Below are positions 38,431 through 47,247 of a DNA stretch of 64,000 bases, one piece after another. Each line of letters opens with the position of its first letter. Within the stretch, counting starts at the first letter, position 1. The DNA lies in NCBI RefSeq assembly GCF_048537545.1, contig NZ_CP183218.1; one strand, 5' to 3'. Origin of the DNA: Chania fonticola_B (GTDB lineage: Bacteria > Pseudomonadota > Gammaproteobacteria > Enterobacterales > Enterobacteriaceae). The notes under the pieces were generated by a model, which saw nothing but the letters and a program-made list of their open reading frames with translations, made no database searches and was not told where the DNA came from. The translations under genes and the position numbers were made by a program.

Positions 38431-39382
38431 TCAACAACTCATCCGCCGCCGCCACAATATGCGCCGCCGTCAGGCCATACTCCTGCTGCAAGAACTCCTG
38501 CGTGCCCACTTGCCCATAGCGGCCTTTGACTCCCACCCGCCGCATCGGTACCGGGCATTCTTCCACCAGCACCTCCGCCACTGCCGAACCAAGCCCGTTA
38601 TGAATGCTATGGTTCTCGCAGGTGACGATCCTGCCGGTTTTCGCCGCAAAGGTTTTGATGATTTCACGATCGATAGGTTTGAGCGTAAACATGTCTACCA
38701 CCGCCGCGCTGATGCCACGCTGTTGCAGTTCCTGCGCCGCCTGCAACGCTTCGGCGACCATAATGCCGTTGGCGATCAGCGTAATGTCGCTGCCGTCACG
38801 CAGCAGATTAGCCTTGCCGATGGTGAAACGATAGCCTGCAGGATAAATGCGTGTCGCCTGCTTACGAATGGTTCGTACCCAGTAGAAGCCTTGCAACTTC
38901 ACCAGTTGCTGCAAAATATCCTCGAACATGGTGGCATCGGTCACCTCCAACACCACCGAATGCGCCAGGCCGCGCACGATCCCCATGTCTTCAAACGACA
39001 TATGCGTGCCGCCGTTATGGCAGGCGCTAACCCCGGCATCGGAAGCGATCACCTTGACGTTGTTGCGCTGATAATCCAACGACATAAACAGCTGATCGAA
39101 ACAGCGGCGGCTGGCAAAAGCGGTAAAGGTGTGGACGAAAGGGACCCGCCCGGTCAGCGACAAACCGGCGGCTACGCCAATCACATTAGCCTCCATGATG
39201 CCGCAGTTGATGACCCGCTCTGGGTGATCCTTATGTACGCCATCCATCGCCATCGAACTCATCAGATCGGCTTCCAGTGCAATCACCGGCGTATCGGCTT
39301 CGGCCTGTTGGCGGATCACGCTGGCGTACACCTTACGCATTTCTACGGCGTCTTTTTCAAACGGCATTTCCAGGTTAAACAT
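38363..39382 (-). CDS. transketolase, C-terminal subunit (split type)
   Basis: A protein of 339 residues starting MFNLEMPFEKDAVEMRKVYA. The Pyr domain (VIALEADLMSSM; ERVINCGIMEANVIGVAAGL with the catalytic Glu for TPP; TFTAFASRRCFDQL) is followed by the transketolase C-terminal domain. The start at 39382 overlaps the end of the N-subunit gene by eight bases and has GGAGG upstream. The last 22 codons (TPHPNPLPQGEG and on) are encoded by the REP-like repeat and are not transketolase sequence, so the original stop has been lost or overrun. Together with the next gene it should form one TPP-dependent transketolase. Confidence 0.85.
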   Translation of the reverse strand: MFNLEMPFEKDAVEMRKVYASVIRQQAEADTPVIALEADLMSSMAMDGVHKDHPERVINCGIMEANVIGVAAGLSLTGRVPFVHTFTAFASRRCFDQLFMSLDYQRNNVKVIASDAGVSACHNGGTHMSFEDMGIVRGLAHSVVLEVTDATMFEDILQQLVKLQGFYWVRTIRKQATRIYPAGYRFTIGKANLLRDGSDITLIANGIMVAEALQAAQELQQRGISAAVVDMFTLKPIDREIIKTFAAKTGRIVTCENHSIHNGLGSAVAEVLVEECPVPMRRVGVKGRYGQVGTQEFLQQEYGLTAAHIVAAADELLTPHPNPLPQGEGADSPCSAGSK

Positions 39383-40211
39383 AGGCGGCCTCCAGGTCGG
39401 CAATGGCCTTTTCAATTTCGCTACGAACATCTGGCGTTAAGCGCAGATGGTGTGAGTTTTTCAGGTTCTCCAGATACGCCACGCCCTGCCCCTTGAGGCT
39501 ATCGAGGATCACCACCAACGGCCGCTGCTCGCCACTGCGTTCCGGCAACACGGCATCACGGATCGCGGCAATGTCATCCCCACGAACGGTTTGCACCTCA
39601 AAACCAAAGGCGCGGAATTTACCGGCCAGATCGAAGGGTTTGATCACCTCATCCAGCGTGCCATCCAACTGCTGTTTGTTGTAATCAATAAACAGCGTCA
39701 AATTATGCAGGTTGTGGTGGGCGATAAATTGGAACGCTTCCCAGCATTGGCCTTCGTTCAGTTCACCATCCCCCAGGATGCAGAATACCCGGTTGCTGCG
39801 CTTTGCCAGTTGGTGTGAAAGCGCCATACCGGCTGCAATAGAGACCCCTTGCCCGAGCGATCCGGTAGTGGCATCCACCCCACGGGTTAGCAAGCGATCT
39901 GGGTGGCTCGGCAACCGGGTGCCATTCTGGTTGAGCGTTTGCAGCTGTTCCAACGGGAAATAGCCCTTAAGCGCCAGCACGCTATACAGTGCCGGACCAG
40001 CATGGCCTTTCGACAGCACGAAATAATCGCGCTCAGGCCAATCCGGGTCACCTGGATCGATACGCATCACTTCGCCATACAGCACCGCCAGCGTTTCAAC
40101 CACCGACATACAGCCGCCGTAATGGCCAAACCCCAGCCCAGTGAGGGCCTTCAGCGTTTCCAGACGGATCGCCCCGGCCAATTGCGTCAAATCAGTCACG
40201 ATGTTGCTCAT
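39375..40211 (-). CDS. transketolase, N-terminal (TPP-binding) subunit (split type)
   Basis: A 278-residue protein with the TPP/Mg-binding motif GDGELNEGQCWEAFQF and trailing Asn, and KGHAGPALYSVLAL of the transketolase active site. Split transketolases of this kind transfer two-carbon units between sugar phosphates. Its ATG overlaps the EIIC stop (ATGA) and its end overlaps the C-subunit start, so the genes are translationally coupled. Since it follows PTS genes, its donor is probably the phosphorylated PTS sugar or a close product. Confidence 0.87.
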   Translation of the reverse strand: MSNIVTDLTQLAGAIRLETLKALTGLGFGHYGGCMSVVETLAVLYGEVMRIDPGDPDWPERDYFVLSKGHAGPALYSVLALKGYFPLEQLQTLNQNGTRLPSHPDRLLTRGVDATTGSLGQGVSIAAGMALSHQLAKRSNRVFCILGDGELNEGQCWEAFQFIAHHNLHNLTLFIDYNKQQLDGTLDEVIKPFDLAGKFRAFGFEVQTVRGDDIAAIRDAVLPERSGEQRPLVVILDSLKGQGVAYLENLKNSHHLRLTPDVRSEIEKAIADLEAAYV

Positions 40212-41590
40212 GAACTTTCCTCCTTATTTCTGGCTGGGACATCTTTGCGTTTTCCCAGGAAGTTATGCGCGACCAGCAGGCCAAAGATGGCGACGATCGC
40301 GACCATGATCATTTCTTTGGTCAGGAAGCGTGCCATATTGCCCAACACGATCCCCACCACGCCGAAGTCCGTATCGGAGAAAGTGGTGTTGGCAAAACCC
40401 AGCGCGCCCAGTACCGGTAACAACAGCACCGGCAGGAAGGTAATCAACAAACCGTTGGCAAATGCCCCCAGCATGGCACCACGCCGCCCACCGGTCGCAT
40501 TGCCGAACACCCCGGCAGTGGCCCCGGTAAAGAAGTGCGGCACCACGCCCGGCAGGATCAGTACCATCTTCATTTGGCCGAGCAAGAACAGACCCACCAA
40601 GCCACCCAGGAAGCTGAACAGGAAACCAATCAACACCGCATTGGGGGCGTAGGGATAGACCACCGGGCAGTCCAGCGCCGGGCGGGCATTAGGGACCAGT
40701 TTTTCCGAGAAGCCGGTAAAGGCCGGGACGATCTCGGCCAGGATCAGGCGCACACCTTGCAGAATGATGAATACCCCGGCGGCAAAAGTGATCGCCTGAA
40801 TAATCGAGTACACCAGGTAGTTCTGCCCGCCACTCAATTGGCTTTCGACGTAATCCTGGCCCGCGCAGATAGCCAGGATCAGGTAGATCACGATCATGGT
40901 CATCGAGATGGAAATCGAGCTGTCACGCAGGAAGCTGAGGTTTTTAGGTAAGTTCATCTCCTCGGTGGAACGCGAGTTTTTCCCCACCTTGGAACCGAGC
41001 CAGCCGGAAAGGACATAGCCCAAGGTGCCGAAATGGCCAAAGGCAATGTCGTCGTTACCGGTAATGCGGCGCATATAGCGCTGGGCGATAGCCGGGAAGA
41101 ACGCCATCACCAATCCCAGAGTCAGCGCTCCGGTGAACACCAACTGTACGCCCTCAAAACCGGCCACGGTAAGGATGATGCCGATCATACAGGCCATGTA
41201 GAAGGTGTGGTGCCCGGTCAGGAAGATGTATTTCAAGCGGGTAAAGCGAGCCACGATGATGTTGGCCACCATGCCAAACGCCATAATCAGCGCGGTGGAG
41301 GCACCGTATTTCTCTAGTGAGATAGAGACAATGGCTTCGTTATTGGGAATAATGCCCTGAATATTGAACGCATGCTCAAACATGCCACCCAATGGATTCA
41401 GTGAGCCGACTAATACCGTCGCCCCACCGCCCAACACAATAAAGCCCAGAATGGTTTTAACCGTACCTTTGACCACGTCAGAAAAAGATTTCTTTTGTGC
41501 CAATAGACCAATCAAGGCAATCACCCCGACCAATACCGCCGGGACCTTTAATATATCAACCACAAACCTGAGCGTTTCCTGGATAAACAT
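40208..41590 (-). CDS. PTS permease EIIC, ascorbate (UlaA/SgaT) family
   Basis: About 460 residues with some eleven membrane helices, resembling UlaA along its length (FVVDILKVPAVLVGVIALIGL; NPLGGMFEHAF; PGVVPHFFTGATAGVFGN). The family takes up L-ascorbate, but many members serve other, unknown sugars. The start is placed at ATG 41590, with GAGG five bases upstream, in preference to the GTG two codons earlier. No ascorbate-6-phosphate lactonase or other ula gene is nearby, so ascorbate is unlikely as substrate. Confidence 0.88.
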   Translation of the reverse strand: MFIQETLRFVVDILKVPAVLVGVIALIGLLAQKKSFSDVVKGTVKTILGFIVLGGGATVLVGSLNPLGGMFEHAFNIQGIIPNNEAIVSISLEKYGASTALIMAFGMVANIIVARFTRLKYIFLTGHHTFYMACMIGIILTVAGFEGVQLVFTGALTLGLVMAFFPAIAQRYMRRITGNDDIAFGHFGTLGYVLSGWLGSKVGKNSRSTEEMNLPKNLSFLRDSSISISMTMIVIYLILAICAGQDYVESQLSGGQNYLVYSIIQAITFAAGVFIILQGVRLILAEIVPAFTGFSEKLVPNARPALDCPVVYPYAPNAVLIGFLFSFLGGLVGLFLLGQMKMVLILPGVVPHFFTGATAGVFGNATGGRRGAMLGAFANGLLITFLPVLLLPVLGALGFANTTFSDTDFGVVGIVLGNMARFLTKEMIMVAIVAIFGLLVAHNFLGKRKDVPARNKEESS

Positions 41591-41613
41591 ATCCACCTCG
41601 CCAATGGGTTAGA

Positions 41614-41895
41614 TTAAATAATGGAGTGGGCTGTGAAGTAAGCACGCAGCTTGGCTTCAAGCTCATTAATATCAATGATATTGCTGATCACCACTAACTG
41701 GTCGGCTGGGACACTGGCGCTAGCGGCAATATCTTTCGCCATCACGAAGATATCTGCCGCGCCCGGCGTTGCCGAGGAAAGATCGGAGTGTTCTACCTCC
41801 GCCTCAATATTCATTTTTTTCAGCACTTTCTTGATGTTCATTTCCACCATAAAACTGCTGCCCAATCCTGAGCCACAAATAGCCATGATTTTCAT
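41614..41895 (-). CDS. PTS enzyme IIB, ascorbate/lactose-type
   Basis: A 93-residue phosphocarrier. MKIMAICGSGLGSSFMVEM holds the phosphorylated Cys7 in the IIB loop CGSGLGSS. It passes phosphate from EIIA to the sugar bound by EIIC. Single-domain, as in UlaB. AGGTAAG precedes the start. It lies 23 bases before the EIIC start. Confidence 0.9.
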   Translation of the reverse strand: MKIMAICGSGLGSSFMVEMNIKKVLKKMNIEAEVEHSDLSSATPGAADIFVMAKDIAASASVPADQLVVISNIIDINELEAKLRAYFTAHSII

Positions 41896-41992
41896 TATTC
41901 TTACCTGCCAGATTTTATGTGTAGGATAGCGTCACCCGATATCTATCGGATGCTGAGTATTATCAAAAGCTGCGGGTATAACCGGTTAGAGA

Positions 41993-42436
41993 TTAATAAT
42001 TGGCGATAACATCCTCAATTTGCCGTTTGGTTTGCGCCAGGAACAGTTTCTCCATGGCTTCGCTATCAGAAAATAACTCGGCCAGCTGCGAAATCATGTC
42101 AATATGGCTACTGCTATCCGGAGCGGAAAGCATCACCACGACGAACACCGGGTCGTTATCTTCGGACTGAAAATGCACGCCCTGATTGATCTTTAATAGT
42201 GAAAGACCAAGCGCTTTGGCGCCCTCCTCCGGCCTAGCATGGGGCATCGCGATACCGGGTGCCAACACGTAATAGGGCCCCAGCGCCTGATGTTGCTGAA
42301 ATATGGCCGTCAGGTAATCGGCGGTGATCACACCACGCTGCAGTAGCGGCTGAGCACTCAGCGTGACCGCCTCCTGCCAGTCGGTAACCTGATCGCACAG
42401 TTGAATGTGGTCGGCGTTCAGCCAGTCGTTGAGCAC
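41993..42436 (-). CDS. PTS enzyme IIA, mannitol/fructose (UlaC-like) type
   Basis: A 147-residue PTS_EIIA type 2 domain. The phosphorylated His66 lies in GIAMPHARPEEGA. It is the first gene of the PTS-transketolase operon. The start is GTG (42434-42436) with a strong AAGGAGG just upstream; no in-frame ATG fits. The 97 bp between it and EIIB holds no gene. Confidence 0.9.
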   Translation of the reverse strand: MLNDWLNADHIQLCDQVTDWQEAVTLSAQPLLQRGVITADYLTAIFQQHQALGPYYVLAPGIAMPHARPEEGAKALGLSLLKINQGVHFQSEDNDPVFVVVMLSAPDSSSHIDMISQLAELFSDSEAMEKLFLAQTKRQIEDVIANY

Positions 42437-42605
42437 ATCTCCTCCTTATGGGTTTTTTCCCTTAAACCGCCAGAGTTTCCGAACCTAAACGGGACGAAAT
42501 CTGTTGGCTATGGATCGTTTGATGGCACGTAGCCGTCATGGAAAAGCCCGGCGACGGTAAAACTTTAATCAACGTGCAGGGGTTAAACTGTGACTTATCG
42601 CACAA

Positions 42606-42619
42606 AGATAGCGCTACCA
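42606..42619. promoter_or_regulatory. LacI-type operator O1 (imperfect)
   Basis: AGATAGCGCTACCA shares the GATAGC-GCTANC core with the perfect palindrome 35 bp away. Both lie in the 376 bp between the divergent PTS operon and the LacI-family gene. A centre-to-centre spacing of 35 bp is between three and four helical turns. Confidence 0.6.
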
Positions 42620-42640
42620 AAAATCCTTCATCCAGATCTG

Positions 42641-42654
42641 TGATAGCGCTATCA
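42641..42654. promoter_or_regulatory. LacI-type operator O2 (perfect palindrome)
   Basis: TGATAGCGCTATCA is a perfect 14 bp palindrome with the central CG step (GCGC) typical of LacI/GalR-family operators. It lies 205 bp before the EIIA start and 159 bp before the regulator start. The natural ligand is the product of the adjacent LacI-family gene. Confidence 0.72.
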
Positions 42655-42812
42655 AAACTATCGGGGATGAAACCCGGCGGTTCAGTTTTTTTATCGATCG
42701 CCAAAGGAACGGGGTAGAATGGGCACAGAAGCGGGAACGACGAAGCCCAGTAATGGGTTTCAACCCATGAGCTCATTTATGCGTTATGCGCGCATTTCAG
42801 TCAGGATCAGCA

Positions 42813-43832
42813 ATGTCGATCGGTAGAAAACGACGCAGTACCGGCCGGGTTACCCTGGCCGACGTAGCCCAATTGGCAGGCGTGGGCACCATGACCGTCT
42901 CGCGGGCGCTACGCACGCCGGAACAGGTTTCAGATAAGCTGAGAGAAAAAATTGAGTCGGCGGTCAGTGAGTTAGGTTATCTCCCCAACCTGGCGGCGAG
43001 TTCGTTAGCCTCGGCGTCTTCTTATACCATCGCCATGGTGGTGCCGAGTTTTTCCGAGTCCGGCTGTGCGGATATGTTTGCAGGGTTACAGCGGGTACTG
43101 CAACCGGCGGGTTACCAGATCATGCTAGCCGAGTCCCAACATCATATCGAGCGTGAAGAAACGTTGCTGGAAACCCTGCTCTCTTACAACCTGGCGGCGG
43201 CGGTGCTGTTAAGCATTGAGCATTCTGAAAATACCCGTCAGGCATTAACCGCAGCCAATATTCCGATAGTGGAAATTGGAGCAATCCGTACCGACCCGAT
43301 CGACATCAATATCGGCATCGATTACGTCGCCGCCATGTATCAGCTCACGCAAACCGTGATTGCCAGCGGGTATCAGAATGTTGGGCTGCTGTGTGCTAAT
43401 CAGGAACAGTGGATTTTCCAACAGCATCTGCAAGGCTGGCACAAAGCGCTACTGCAGAACCACATGTCCCCTCATCGGGTGATTAATGCCGCGCAACCCG
43501 CCAGCTTTAGCCTCGGCGCCCAGCAATTGCCGGAGTTTTTACTGGCCTGGCCGGAGTTGGATGCCTTGGTCTGTGCGTCTGATGAACTGGCCTGCGGCGC
43601 GCTGTATGAATGCCAGCGGCGGCGCATCAAGGTACCGGAACAGCTGGCGATCGTGGGGTTTGGCAACAGTGAGGTCAGCCAGGTCTGCCAGCCACCGCTG
43701 ACGACCATGACCGTACCGCATAAGGAGATTGGTATTCAGGCAGGTAAGGCATTGTTGGCGCGTTTGAACGATCAGCCCTGGCAGCCCAAAGGTTCGATCC
43801 CTTCAACCCTGTGCCGTCGTAGCAGCTGCTAA
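42813..43832 (+). CDS. LacI-family regulator of the PTS-transketolase operon (GntR-like)
   Basis: A 339-residue repressor. N-terminal HTH (VTLADVAQLAGVGTMTVSRAL) and hinge helix (LPNLAASSLAS) are followed by a sugar-binding domain with ALVCASDELACGAL near residues 255-270. It resembles the gluconate repressor GntR in the hinge and effector domain. The start is set at the ATG at 42813, with AGGA six bases upstream, dropping nine codons of the longer frame. Divergent from the PTS operon, with two palindromic sites between; the inducer is probably the PTS sugar or its phosphate. Confidence 0.9.
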   Translation: MSIGRKRRSTGRVTLADVAQLAGVGTMTVSRALRTPEQVSDKLREKIESAVSELGYLPNLAASSLASASSYTIAMVVPSFSESGCADMFAGLQRVLQPAGYQIMLAESQHHIEREETLLETLLSYNLAAAVLLSIEHSENTRQALTAANIPIVEIGAIRTDPIDINIGIDYVAAMYQLTQTVIASGYQNVGLLCANQEQWIFQQHLQGWHKALLQNHMSPHRVINAAQPASFSLGAQQLPEFLLAWPELDALVCASDELACGALYECQRRRIKVPEQLAIVGFGNSEVSQVCQPPLTTMTVPHKEIGIQAGKALLARLNDQPWQPKGSIPSTLCRRSSC

Positions 43833-43841
43833 CGATGACGA

Positions 43842-43877
43842 TACCGGGAACCCGCCGATAAGTCGGTATTCCCGGTA
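43842..43877. terminator. stem-loop between convergent lacI-family gene and kdgM
   Basis: TACCGGGAA and TTCCCGGTA pair as an outer stem with an inner CCGA/TCGG stem. It lies between the two convergent stops (43832 and 43891). No long T-run on either strand, so it may work as a weak bidirectional terminator. Confidence 0.55.
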
Positions 43878-43890
43878 GTTTCACCCTTGC

Positions 43891-44583
43891 TTACCAGCTA
43901 TAAGAGACCCCAACACGGTAGCGCGTCTGGCGGTTATCGTGTTGGCTATCCTGCTTCACGTTCCCCACTTCAACATAAGGCTTCCAGTTTTTATCCCACT
44001 TGTAAGCCAGCTTGACGTTATGCTCGTAATCGGTTTTGCCGTCGTCAAAAATAACCTTGTTGCTGCTCTTATACACGTAGTTATATTCGGCCGACCAGTC
44101 CTTGTAGAAGTTATAACCTAACCAAAAATCACCACGGTTGGTTTTCTCATCCCCCTCTGAACCTTTTGAGGTGGTACGCTTATATTCGTAGCGATATCTG
44201 CCCGCTACATAAATGTCTTTGGTAAAGTTATACTGCGCACGCAGATAAGGGCGATAGCCGTTATTATTACTGTTGGACTCTAGCGAGAACCCAGGCTGCA
44301 GGGTGATTGCATCAAATTTATGCTGATAGCTGACGACGGCTTCTGTGCCATTACTGACCTGCTCGTGGAAAGGTTTATCAGGCGTAGAGTCTGAAGAGTC
44401 CTGACGCCATTTTGCTTCCAGAGAGAATCCCAGGCCGTTATCGAAACGATGCGAGACCAGCATTCTATTTTTATGGTCGCCTTTGGCTGTATCCTGCCAT
44501 TCATGGCGCAAATCAAGCGACATGGCCATTGCACTAAAGTTTGCTACAGAGGCTAACACCAGAGTCAATAATTTAAATTTCAT
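43891..44583 (-). CDS. kdgM: oligogalacturonate-specific outer-membrane porin KdgM
   Basis: A 230-residue protein: signal peptide MKFKLLTLVLASVANFSAMA, then alternating beta-strands (LDLRHEWQD, FSLEAKWRQD, DFWLGYNFYKDW, KPYVEVGNV) and the final strand RYRVGVSYSW with a C-terminal aromatic residue. This is the plan of the 12-strand KdgM porins, which admit acidic oligosaccharides from pectin. The start is taken at 44583 (AAGGG upstream) and not six codons earlier. It is the last gene after togMNAB on the same strand, 218 bp after togB, so it may have its own promoter. Confidence 0.92.
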   Translation of the reverse strand: MKFKLLTLVLASVANFSAMAMSLDLRHEWQDTAKGDHKNRMLVSHRFDNGLGFSLEAKWRQDSSDSTPDKPFHEQVSNGTEAVVSYQHKFDAITLQPGFSLESNSNNNGYRPYLRAQYNFTKDIYVAGRYRYEYKRTTSKGSEGDEKTNRGDFWLGYNFYKDWSAEYNYVYKSSNKVIFDDGKTDYEHNVKLAYKWDKNWKPYVEVGNVKQDSQHDNRQTRYRVGVSYSW

Positions 44584-44769
44584 TATTACTACCCTTATCA
44601 TTTAATTATAGAAAAGACATCCCCACTCTAATTAAGGGGGTTATAGAGTTATTTGAAATACTTATTATTTGAAAATGGGCAAAGCGTCATTGCTATTTAA
44701 TACAAATTTATTTTTCTTACGGCTTCCCTGTTAGCGTTAATGAATGTAATGATTAGCTGATAAATAAGC

Positions 44770-44791
44770 CCCCACCCAAGATAAGGTGGGG
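44770..44791 (-). terminator. stem-loop after togB
   Basis: CCCCACC and GGTGGGG pair around an eight- to nine-base loop, 11 bases after the togB stop, with a T/A-rich tail (GCTTATTTATC) on the minus strand. It probably ends or stabilises the togMNAB message ahead of kdgM. Confidence 0.6.
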
Positions 44792-44801
44792 ACAATTCTT
44801 G

Positions 44802-46091
44802 TTAGCGCATTGCGCGTTTCAGAATACGGTCGCCCTGGCGCTGGAAATCAGCAGCCACTTCCTGCACCGTTTTCTTGCCATAATCGATATTCTGAATGGC
44901 ATCCTGGAACAGCACTACAATCTGCGGGTCGTCAAAATACGGTGAAGCGCTGATGGCATGCGGCAGTGACAGCGCCAGTTTCAACCCGGAAACCGCCGGA
45001 TCGCTATCCTGGATCACGCCACTTTCGGTCAATTGGCTGACAGCCACTTTGCTTAACGGAACCCCCCGCTCCAGCTTCAGCGCCTCAACGCCTTCCTTGC
45101 TGTTTAACAGGAAGTTAATCAACATTGCCGCTTCTTTTGGATGCTTGCTGCTTTTACCAATCGAAAACATTTGCGACGGCTTGAAGAACAATCCGGCATC
45201 TTTGGCACCCGGCAGCATCGGGTATGGGCCCAATACCAGCTTGGCCGGTGCTTTCAGGTTATCGGAGTATTTGTTGATGGTGGAGTTCCACATATAGGTC
45301 CCACCCCATTCCCCCGCAATCCATGGCTTCATCTCATACATGTTGTTTTTGCCGAACGAGGCGTAGTATTTCGATGATGGCATGACGTGGCTGTCTACCA
45401 TGTTTTTATACATCTGGAAGAAATCGACCCATTGTGCTTCGCTATAGGCAAACTTCTTCTGCGCTTCATCGATAATATCGACGTTATATTTTTGGATCAT
45501 GTAGGAACGTAACAGTGCGAAGGTATCCTGGTGCTCCAACACCACCGGATAATATTTATCGCCCAGTTTTTCGTTGAAGGTTTTACCGGCGGCGAGCAAT
45601 TCATCCCAATTATTGGGATATTGCACACCCGCGTCTTTCCAGGTGACATCGTTATAATAGAAAACACGTGCGGTCACTGAAATCGGAATGCCGTTCAGCT
45701 TGCCGTCAATCGTGGTGGTTTGTAGCTCTTTGGGATCAAACTGCGTCAGATCCAGATACTCACTCACCTTGTTCAGGTCATAGAATCCGGTGCCGGTTTT
45801 TGAAAAGATCGGCAGCCAGTTCCAGTTGGTTTGCATCACGTCCGGCTCGGTGCCCCCAGCAATCTGGGTGGTCAGGCGGGAAAGGTGACCGTCCCAGCCG
45901 GTATATTCCGATTTCACCTTGATATTCGGGTTCTGCTTCTGGAATTCCTCAATCGCCTTCAACGTAACCTGATGGCGGCCATTGCCTCCCCACCAGGACA
46001 TACGCAAGTCAACCTGTTCAGCGGCAAAGGCCTGATGGGCAAATATCGCCATGGACGAGGCTACCAGGGTACGTAAGACTATTTTTTTCAT
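44802..46091 (-). CDS. togB: oligogalacturonide ABC transporter, periplasmic binding protein TogB
   Basis: A 429-residue family 1 solute-binding protein with a cleavable signal peptide (MKKIVLRTLVASSMAIFAHQAFA). The mature start VDLRMSWWGGNGRHQVTLKA and the order of the whole sequence match TogB of pectinolytic enterics. It captures di- and trigalacturonides (saturated or unsaturated) in the periplasm. AGGAG precedes the ATG. Fourth gene of togMNAB, 15 bases after togA. Confidence 0.92.
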   Translation of the reverse strand: MKKIVLRTLVASSMAIFAHQAFAAEQVDLRMSWWGGNGRHQVTLKAIEEFQKQNPNIKVKSEYTGWDGHLSRLTTQIAGGTEPDVMQTNWNWLPIFSKTGTGFYDLNKVSEYLDLTQFDPKELQTTTIDGKLNGIPISVTARVFYYNDVTWKDAGVQYPNNWDELLAAGKTFNEKLGDKYYPVVLEHQDTFALLRSYMIQKYNVDIIDEAQKKFAYSEAQWVDFFQMYKNMVDSHVMPSSKYYASFGKNNMYEMKPWIAGEWGGTYMWNSTINKYSDNLKAPAKLVLGPYPMLPGAKDAGLFFKPSQMFSIGKSSKHPKEAAMLINFLLNSKEGVEALKLERGVPLSKVAVSQLTESGVIQDSDPAVSGLKLALSLPHAISASPYFDDPQIVVLFQDAIQNIDYGKKTVQEVAADFQRQGDRILKRAMR

Positions 46092-46106
46092 TATTGACCA
46101 CTCCTG

Positions 46107-47234
46107 TTAAAGAGAAATATTCTTTTCTGTTTTCGCATCAAAAATGTGGCATTTATCCATATCGAATTTGAAGTAAACCGGACGATGCAGCCCATTTTTC
46201 AGGATCGGTTTGACGTCATCGGAAGGAATACGGCAGGTCAGTTCAAAATCATTCACCTTCAGGTAAACAAAGAACTCATGGCCCATATTCTCGACGCGGA
46301 CCAGTTCCCCTTCAGAGTGGTTGCCCTCAAACGGCGACTCTGAAATCGATACAAACTCGGGCCGCACGCCAAAGAACACGTCCTGCCCGACAAAGCTGGC
46401 GACCTTATCCTGCTGATACTGGCTGAGGGTCAAGGTGTAGTTACCGACGGTGAGGCCGATTTTGCCGTCCTGCTCTACCAGCTTGCTCGGCTTGATGTTC
46501 ATTTCTGGCGCACCGATAAATCCGGCGACAAACATGTTTTTCGGGAAGTGGTACAGGTTGTCTGGCGTATCCACCTGCATGATATGGCCCAGCTTCATCA
46601 CACAGATACGGTCGCCCATGGTCATAGCTTCGGTCTGATCGTGGGTAACATAGACGGTGGTCGCCGGTTTGCCGCTCTTTTTCAGCTGCTTGTGCAAATC
46701 GGAAATACGGATACGCATCGACGCACGCAGCTTGGCATCCAGGTTAGACAACGGTTCATCGAACAGGAACACGTCTGGTTTTTTCACAATTGCGCGGCCT
46801 ACGGCCACACGCTGCGCCTGACCACCCGAGAGTTGGCGTGGCAAACGATCCAACAGCTCTTCCAGCTCCAGGATCTTGGCGGCTTCGTTAACCTGCTCTT
46901 CAATTTGTTCTTTAGGCATCTTGCTCAGCTTCAAGCCAAAGGCCAGGTTATCTTTTACCGTCATATGCGGATATAGCGCATAGTTCTGGAACACCATGGC
47001 AATACCACGGGATTTAGGGGCCAGGTTATTTACCACGCGATCGCCAATACGCACTTCGCCGCCGCTAATGGTTTCCAACCCTGCCAGCATCCGCAGCGTG
47101 GTCGATTTGGCACAGCCGGAAGGGCCGACAATCACCATAAACTCGCCATCGGCAATGGTCAGATTAATGCCATGCACCGCCTTATAACCGTTGCTGTACA
47201 CTTTCTGCAGATTGTTAAAAATGACTTCAGCCAT
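46107..47234 (-). CDS. togA: oligogalacturonide ABC transporter ATPase TogA
   Basis: A 375-residue MalK-type ATPase. The Walker A reads GPSGCAKSTT (Ala where most relatives have Gly), then the Q-loop, LSGGQAQRVAVGRA signature, DVFLFDEPLSNLD Walker B and THDQTEAMTMGDR. A C-terminal OB-fold regulatory domain begins near residue 240. The G-to-A change in the P-loop is in a tolerated position. It energises uptake through TogMN. 13 bases separate it from togN. Confidence 0.92.
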   Translation of the reverse strand: MAEVIFNNLQKVYSNGYKAVHGINLTIADGEFMVIVGPSGCAKSTTLRMLAGLETISGGEVRIGDRVVNNLAPKSRGIAMVFQNYALYPHMTVKDNLAFGLKLSKMPKEQIEEQVNEAAKILELEELLDRLPRQLSGGQAQRVAVGRAIVKKPDVFLFDEPLSNLDAKLRASMRIRISDLHKQLKKSGKPATTVYVTHDQTEAMTMGDRICVMKLGHIMQVDTPDNLYHFPKNMFVAGFIGAPEMNIKPSKLVEQDGKIGLTVGNYTLTLSQYQQDKVASFVGQDVFFGVRPEFVSISESPFEGNHSEGELVRVENMGHEFFVYLKVNDFELTCRIPSDDVKPILKNGLHRPVYFKFDMDKCHIFDAKTEKNISL

Positions 47235-47247
47235 GATAGATCCTCAA

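Noticed and set aside
38128..38529. plus-strand frame over the REP-like repeats containing PHPNPLPQGEG
   Set aside because: The peptide is the usual translation of the repeat itself; no gene is present on this strand.
42462..42776. 104-codon frame between the PTS operon and the LacI gene
   Set aside because: It covers the operator palindromes and has no protein-like features or ribosome site.
44641..44680. possible KdgR box upstream of kdgM (TTGAAATAC...ATTTGAAA)
   Set aside because: The two TTTGAAA strings are direct, not inverted, and do not fit the palindromic consensus.
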